DNA of 24,864 bases from Chrysochromulina tobinii (Eukaryota > Haptophyta > Prymnesiales > Chrysochromulinaceae), in contig JWZX01002792.1 of NCBI GenBank assembly GCA_001275005.1, positions 1 through 24,864 of the forward strand. The letters are read 5' to 3'. Shown here one piece after another: positions 23,401-24,864 of this stretch. Positions within the stretch are counted from its first letter, which is position 1; the number at the start of each line of letters is the position of its first letter. The position numbers and the translations under genes were made by a program. The notes beneath the pieces are model-generated. The model was not told the DNA's origin. It worked only from the letters and a program-made list of their open reading frames with translations, and searched no databases.

Positions 23401-24864
23401 AGGGTCACGCTCGCACGGAGGCCGAAAGTGAAGAGAAAGCTGAAGAGCACGCTCAGGTAGTATTCGGACGCGACGAGCCGGGCGCCCAGCAGGAGGAGCA
23501 GCACGCCGGCGGTCTCTGCGTAGCTCAGCAGCGCCTTGACCACCGGGTCGGTCAGGATGCACGGCAACGGGATGTAGCTCAGGAACGGCAAGTTGATGCT
23601 CGCGAGGATCTCCTGGATGATGAGCGGCCAGCCTAGCTGCATGCTGCCGATGATGGTGAGCGTCTGCAGGTGGCCCACGAGGATCATGAACGTGGCGAAG
23701 CGGATCTTGGCGTGCTCCGGATACTTGCGCATGAAGCGCGTGTACAAGCCCAAGAGCCACGCAAGGAGCAGCACGATGAAGGCGATGCCGCCGCCGACGA
23801 GGCCCATCTCGAGCGGCGTCGGGCAGCGCACGCAACCGAGGCCGTCGAGCTCCACCTCGTAGCGCTGGCCCTGGCGGTTGAAGGCGCTGCAGCCAATCGG
23901 CGGCACGCCCGAGCACTGCTCCGCGCCGAGCGTCTGGCAGCGCTGCCAGATCCGGCTGATCGCGACGGCGGACTCGGCGGCCGTCGGGTCGTCCAAGGCG
24001 TTGTTGGCGAGGCGCAGCGGCGCCATAAAGTCGAGTCGGTCGAGGAGCCACTCGGGCACGCGGCCGGAGACGCCGCCCTCGTCGTCCCACGAGCGCGTCT
24101 GCGTCAGGTCGAGGTAAGTGAGGCGTGGCAAGCAGTCAGCGGCGGAGGGAAGGCTGCCAGTGAGCACATTGCCCGAGAGGTCGAGGTGCTGCAGAAAGGG
24201 CAGCTCGCAGAGCGCGCCGTCGAGTGAGCCGACCAGGTTATTGGACGGCAGCAGCACCTTGACGACGAAGCAGGTGGCGAGGTCAAGCGCGGTGCCCGTT
24301 GTTGATCCCGAGTGACAGGCGGCGCTGCCCTGCGTCGTGCGCACGCCGGTGGCTCCGCCGCCCTCGGCGGTGCACTCGTCGTCCCCGCGCAGGACCGGCA
24401 GCTCCTGTGGGCAGCAGTGCACGCCAAACCAGCCGTCGACGCACGGCTCGCCGGAGAGCCATTTGAAGTTGTTGCGCCACGCGTTGCCGCCCGTGGCCTC
24501 GTAGAACAACTCGAGTGCGCGCACCATTTCCGTGGGCGGCATCGAGGGTGGCGGGGGCGAGGGCGGCGGCGAGGGTGGAGGCGGCGAGGGCGGCGGCGAA
24601 GGCGGCGGTGGCGACGGCGCCTGGATCTCGAGGATAGAGTAGGTCGAGACGATGTTGGTGATATTCACCCCGAGGGCGCCGGAAAGCGATGCAGCGGTGA
24701 GCAAGCTGCTCGCGAGTGGCTGGGACATGAAGACGCGGACGTCGATCACAATGCTGCCAGAGCGGACCTGCAGGAGGACGCTGGTCACATTGACGCCGAG
24801 CAGCTCCGCCAGGCTCGTCCGGAAGTTGGCCTCGGCTACGGCATCAAAGTCCTCGGCGTTGCCC
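17454..24864 (-). CDS. giant LRR receptor-like protein with two SYRWL/DFASLPQ modules and a C-terminal TKL-like kinase (5' end beyond the window)
   Basis: One uninterrupted frame of at least 2,444 residues, counted from 24788, stays open to the window edge, so the N-terminus is missing. Order: a beta-rich SEA-like segment (about 1-55), proline-rich linker (57-85), LRR ectodomain (86-325), membrane block 1 (about 328-493), a small beta-rich patch YVVVNGRRGKITSDN...YQVTFDNG (about 523-550), module A (616-890), membrane block 2 (about 1003-1125), module B (1154-1775), a long low-complexity linker and a kinase (2088-2365). A 79-residue tail ends at the stop 17454-17456. The architecture implies extracellular sensing and cytosolic phosphorylation at a membrane. 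I know of no described protein with exactly this order. The absence of stops over 7.4 kb and the intact kinase residues argue that it is functional. In-frame introns cannot be excluded, particularly around 1190-1340 and 1900-2080. Confidence 0.8.
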   Translation of the reverse strand, partial: GNAEDFDAVAEANFRTSLAELLGVNVTSVLLQVRSGSIVIDVRVFMSQPLASSLLTAASLSGALGVNITNIVSTYSILEIQAPSPPPPSPPPSPPPPSPPPSPPPPSMPPTEMVRALELFYEATGGNAWRNNFKWLSGEPCVDGWFGVHCCPQELPVLRGDDECTAEGGGATGVRTTQGSAACHSGSTTGTALDLATCFVVKVLLPSNNLVGSLDGALCELPFLQHLDLSGNVLTGSLPSAADCLPRLTYLDLTQTRSWDDEGGVSGRVPEWLLDRLDFMAPLRLANNALDDPTAAESAVAISRIWQRCQTLGAEQCSGVPPIGCSAFNRQGQRYEVELDGLGCVRCPTPLEMGLVGGGIAFIVLLLAWLLGLYTRFMRKYPEHAKIRFATFMILVGHLQTLTIIGSMQLGWPLIIQEILASINLPFLSYIPLPCILTDPVVKALLSYAETAGVLLLLLGARLVASEYYLSVLFSFLFTFGLRASVTLFMRYDEDQTRLIIARLVASLLWLFWLFLLRRFHWLLREARVTAAAKVAPALAGRIEMGEYVVVNGRRGKITSDNRTSNPYQVTFDNGEVSGWLFPHGVTRDVTRAARAARVKSVIRQKKARRAAEAVRHLTERYASDDGPSHGEFLLWAEGKIDGPIRERLKDGTIRLLRCAWLLSKDSDRHLGRDASCKVILRRRQELPEEAFFTKEEAVELLDRADRSILALSYRWLTREHPDPHGTALSAVRRFLRSKDGLGKCGMFWDFASLPQKDIAKEARGLPPRTPEEAATMKRGLDGMGYFYASVCGTAVVQLKDIPPRPSEYDGRMIVFDEEYSEMTIVKDLIADLERFGGKITEIAIRPTVISATHKQEGEAHVTFATHKQAERCITALREVGRGACTVYNETAYSSDRGETFSGWCTFEQGCSKLVVAHLNKASRQASSRLPERLVRANASRAKVTDISEEKVSPVDVKESPAAILKQSNKDIEKATFVGKGEAETVKQLLATLEGSMKRAMEEAKADPATADQLARARWPLRSQWQLVVWARQGLLFLVSFAMDCVMWFSPYEAHRTARYVFAAIAIAVLGGFWWLQARRQPYAMRQQHWLEAFLLAVDILAIVLACVYGALTNDGTVQDGFGRLALELGLGALLIVSVVGAALLILFEYAYERWYRRQWYLHHGLVKALEGTKEARQIIDEPIEAALRDGAVRLIDCAWLLDSDRSDKHLPRVTKVVARLAFSEPRSVLIWRLAKHCGTSSICITVEAALAASVASPPPSPPEVPPAQFEKRPSAGHMLSRLRQELAPRRSRAHMAPQAETGVSPSSHPNTVVVTFHLSTFDEAATLTATDLRRKAKAVRDRLAQFPGLESVEILEGAFFLPRCQDMPPDAFLPPQRSADLYAKQRRGVKVVSYGWRSPGVPDPDGCALAKIREAIRSLQEEQEEQEELGLFVDVACMPQTFSSPSWYDPKETLRFGAHVDQGPLTVLKFEWECVATERVATEEEAQVCIDKLVTLCEQEGWSLAPMARIKSLGLAEEAASTAGAQGMAAAAAVVAPAKEAKEAATELRAAEAKEVAVLFHGRYVRGAYRFDEGEYRIDNGRYISEGYVRFLKAGDADAARRHSDFKRMCGGKEQKKTKFLRMCAEAKAKAMELFQMCGNAKAKAKAKSELNEPTLMGEHVFENELKFKRGLSVMGSLYASATGTCVLQLTDPPGMLGHDGAPSELVSERTGTVFVIEDKSLKDMSLEELQMELGDGVLAWEKGSWDKVVVRVDDETAARAARSLNERGYPLRRKDRKVKSMYNLRPYDSRGWPTFERSAASIVLAHVTQRKRLGEKLSEELKQAEASSLKLINIDVTGAPREVVVAQSPEHHLRECKKLMLSKRIVFTGRADQKQVVQLLSDFEDSIAVQFDQKRAEHLNLCTEHLEHALAVDMREARRMRVRKLLQRPTLHVEPTLICLVSSFVSSMVSSSVMTWTRRCFKPALIHLKQRRLKPHVHVDESKSSPSPDQTLPASHQLANSSEVTKDPLFASSDKLTRDYPTSVRHSTNYRRSHKDLMDEMVLKSVPGRTRMRTLGTMPGNEPSAPIPEGTEMSSIVGWGEGSSQRAKERSTEMSSVAGGLMHVVKHLSWKELTLKERLGAGSFGEVRVAVWNSTPCAIKSLRAATTPAALQELLNEFELTMRLHHPNVLLTMGIAHDDDDGKTGILMELMPASLLDVLHHHQQREQLATWEASLVLIALDVAKGMAYLHAMDVVHRDLKPGNVLLTEHWVAKVADFGTALTKYAGHAGHAEGAAGTPPYMAPEAIALTSGAKAKPTDVWSFGCMLAHMGTRSIPYSHVRLPSGTPSEEDLRALMAIIANGQATPLDQLRKVAGCPPVILALTTRCLQTDPVQRPAFLSIVDELHERIQGELRASSPLTKLLRADVLRQTGASAEPTYAPESNWLTSSTSLATFFFSLPLPMAPGSCHSGMAKWKTDTYMLSARGDS
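17694..18527 (-). other. TKL-like protein kinase domain
   Basis: All catalytic elements are present: Gly loop GAGSFGEV (residues 2097-2104), CAIK (Lys2117), HRDLKPGN with catalytic Asp2215, DFG (2233-2235), and GTPPYMAPE (2253-2261), with DVWSFGCML and RPAF in the C-lobe. The short Gly loop to AIK spacing, MELMPASLLDVLHHH and GTPPYMAPE are typical of Raf/CTR1/LISK-type TKL Ser/Thr kinases. The activation segment contains an AGHAGHAEG His/Gly run. The intact residues predict activity. Confidence 0.9.
18567..18663 (-). repeat. imperfect duplication in the pre-kinase linker
   Basis: GCTCGACATCTCAGTGC and the neighbouring CCCTCTGGGATG occur twice within about 95 bp, encoding two copies of an (S/G)TEMSS(I/V)xG peptide in the linker before the kinase. 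The spacing differs between the copies. Confidence 0.7.
19464..21329 (-). other. module B: diverged, expanded copy of module A
   Basis: IDEPIEAALRDGAVRLIDCA repeats the start of module A. KVVSYGWRSPGVPDPDG, LGLFVDVACMPQ, FKRGLSVMGSLYASATGTCV and SRGWPTFER repeat the rest. Two large insertions distinguish it: about 1190-1335, containing a Pro-rich run and a second RRM-like stretch (NTVVVTFHLSTFDEA), and about 1417-1640. Key changes are SYRWL to SYGWR, DFASLPQ to DVACMPQ and GWCTFE to GWPTFE, so B may have lost the activity of A or act as a regulatory partner. Confidence 0.6.
19917..20048 (-). repeat. F-x-x-C motif and Lys-Ala repeats inside module B
   Basis: DFKRMCGGKE, KFLRMCAEAKAKAMELFQMC and GNAKAKAKAK form three units of the pattern F(K/L/Q)(R)MC followed by Lys/Ala-rich helix, encoded by a GGCTTT hexanucleotide array. 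A preceding FHGRYVRGAYRFDEGEYRID stretch has the aromatic/Gly spacing of short beta hairpins. Confidence 0.7.
21414..21782 (-). other. membrane block 2 (about four spans)
   Basis: Segments LVVWARQGLLFLVSFAMDCV, YVFAAIAIAVLGGFWWL, FLLAVDILAIVLACVYGAL and LGLGALLIVSVVGAALLILF are each long enough to cross a membrane. An even number would leave both modules and the kinase on the same side, presumably the cytosol. Confidence 0.7.
22119..22943 (-). other. module A: SYRWL-HPDP-DFASLPQ-GWCTFE domain with an inserted RRM-like segment
   Basis: The module starts with IDGPIRERLKDGTIRLLRCA (residue 616 on). ILALSYRWL and HPDPHGTAL follow (about 684-705), then GMFWDFASLPQKD (721-733), MKRGLDGMGYFYASVCGTAV (752-771) and finally SGWCTFEQG (877-885). 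I associate this motif order with large families in haptophytes and other algae, and it loosely resembles HET/TIR-like signalling domains (WSYRW..., D..S..Q). The function is unknown. A beta-alpha-beta stretch (785-852: GRMIVFDEEYSE, ITEIAIRPTVI, EAHVTFATHKQAERCITAL) is inserted before GWCTFE and looks RRM-like. Confidence 0.6.
23310..23807 (-). other. membrane block 1 (five to six spans)
   Basis: Hydrophobic segments include VGGGIAFIVLLLAWLLGLY, FATFMILVGHLQTLTIIGSM, PLIIQEILASINLPFLSYIP, VLLLLLGARLVA, YYLSVLFSFLFTFGLRASV and LIIARLVASLLWLFWLFLLR. An LRR head outside and a kinase inside require an odd number of crossings in total, so one segment may be re-entrant. The PEHAKIRFATFMILVGHLQT stretch follows span 1 directly. 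Confidence 0.65.
23808..24864 (-). other. ectodomain: SEA-like segment, Pro-rich linker and leucine-rich repeats
   Basis: The segment before and after 24788 reads like a small beta-alpha domain (SLAELLGVNVTSVLLQVRSG, SIVIDVRVF) of the kind repeated in algal surface proteins. A PPPPSPPPS linker follows, resembling hydroxyproline-rich wall-protein linkers. LRR features are ALELFYEATGGNAWRNNFKW and GEPCVDGWFGVHC (plant-type LRR N-cap), then LPSNNLVGSL, LPFLQHLDLSGNVLTGSLPS and LPRLTYLDLTQT. The C-cap holds paired Cys (CSGVPPIGCSAFN, GLGCVRC). The likely role is recognition of an external ligand or glycan. Confidence 0.75.

Noticed and set aside
24545-24620. GGCGGCGAGGG-type repeat near the right edge as a possible regulatory G-rich element
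   Set aside because: It is fully explained as codons for the PPPPSPPPS linker of the giant protein.
1-24864. CRISPR arrays, rRNA, tRNA, IS elements, bacterial operons or viral origin
   Set aside because: No regularly spaced repeats, no recognisable cloverleaf or rRNA core, no transposase. Spliced genes and eukaryote-specific families argue against bacterial or viral DNA.

Overview
This is eukaryotic nuclear DNA, most likely from a GC-rich unicellular alga and probably a haptophyte (Chrysochromulina, Prymnesium or Emiliania type). The evidence is short GT-AG introns (43-162 nt, several donors beginning GTGCG or GTACG), genes packed on both strands, and protein types that I associate with haptophyte genomes. 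These include Cys-rich modules of the CDDGGPG...YGSDCADCGP type, an LPMO-like secreted protein, an FkbM-like protein, a cyclophilin with an algal N-terminal extension, and a SYRWL...DFASLPQ...GWCTFE domain. The taxonomic call is inference; no marker gene lies in the window.

Layout, left to right. 1-642 holds a truncated Cys-rich module (minus strand), related to a second copy at 7251-7458. An FkbM-like methyltransferase-like gene (plus, to 1890) is followed 85 bp later by a two-exon cyclophilin (1975-2870) with an 11-bp frame-breaking duplication. A gene-poor stretch with an extreme GC block follows (2871-4534). Next are a secreted protein of 20 EGF-like repeats (minus, 4535-6652), a Cys-rich two-span membrane protein (plus, to 8073), an LPMO-like secreted protein (minus, 8123-9415, frame-broken) and, about 100 bp away and divergent, a RING-finger protein (9516-10265). 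Then come a PCID2/Thp1-like PCI protein (minus, 10820-12061), a ciliary CIMIP1/C20orf85-like protein (plus, 12360-13130), an unknown multi-span membrane protein (plus, 13958-15013) and a Notum/pectinacetylesterase-type hydrolase (plus, 15160-16479, one frame break).

The last third (17454 to beyond 24864, minus) is one giant open frame of at least 2,444 residues. From the N-terminus it carries a proline-rich linker and LRR ectodomain, a multi-span membrane block, a SYRWL/DFASLPQ/GWCTFE cytosolic module, a second membrane block, a diverged second copy of that module and a complete TKL-like protein kinase. It looks like a one-polypeptide receptor-to-kinase signalling device and is the best candidate here for an undescribed system.

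The genes do not form an obvious pathway. Shared themes are secretion and the cell surface (EGF array, LPMO, esterase, Cys-rich membrane proteins, LRR receptor), plus housekeeping (PCID2, cyclophilin), ubiquitination (RING) and cilia (CIMIP1-like). Four otherwise well-preserved coding regions carry small frame-breaking indels. These may be assembly errors or recent decay, and should be resolved before any functional reading.
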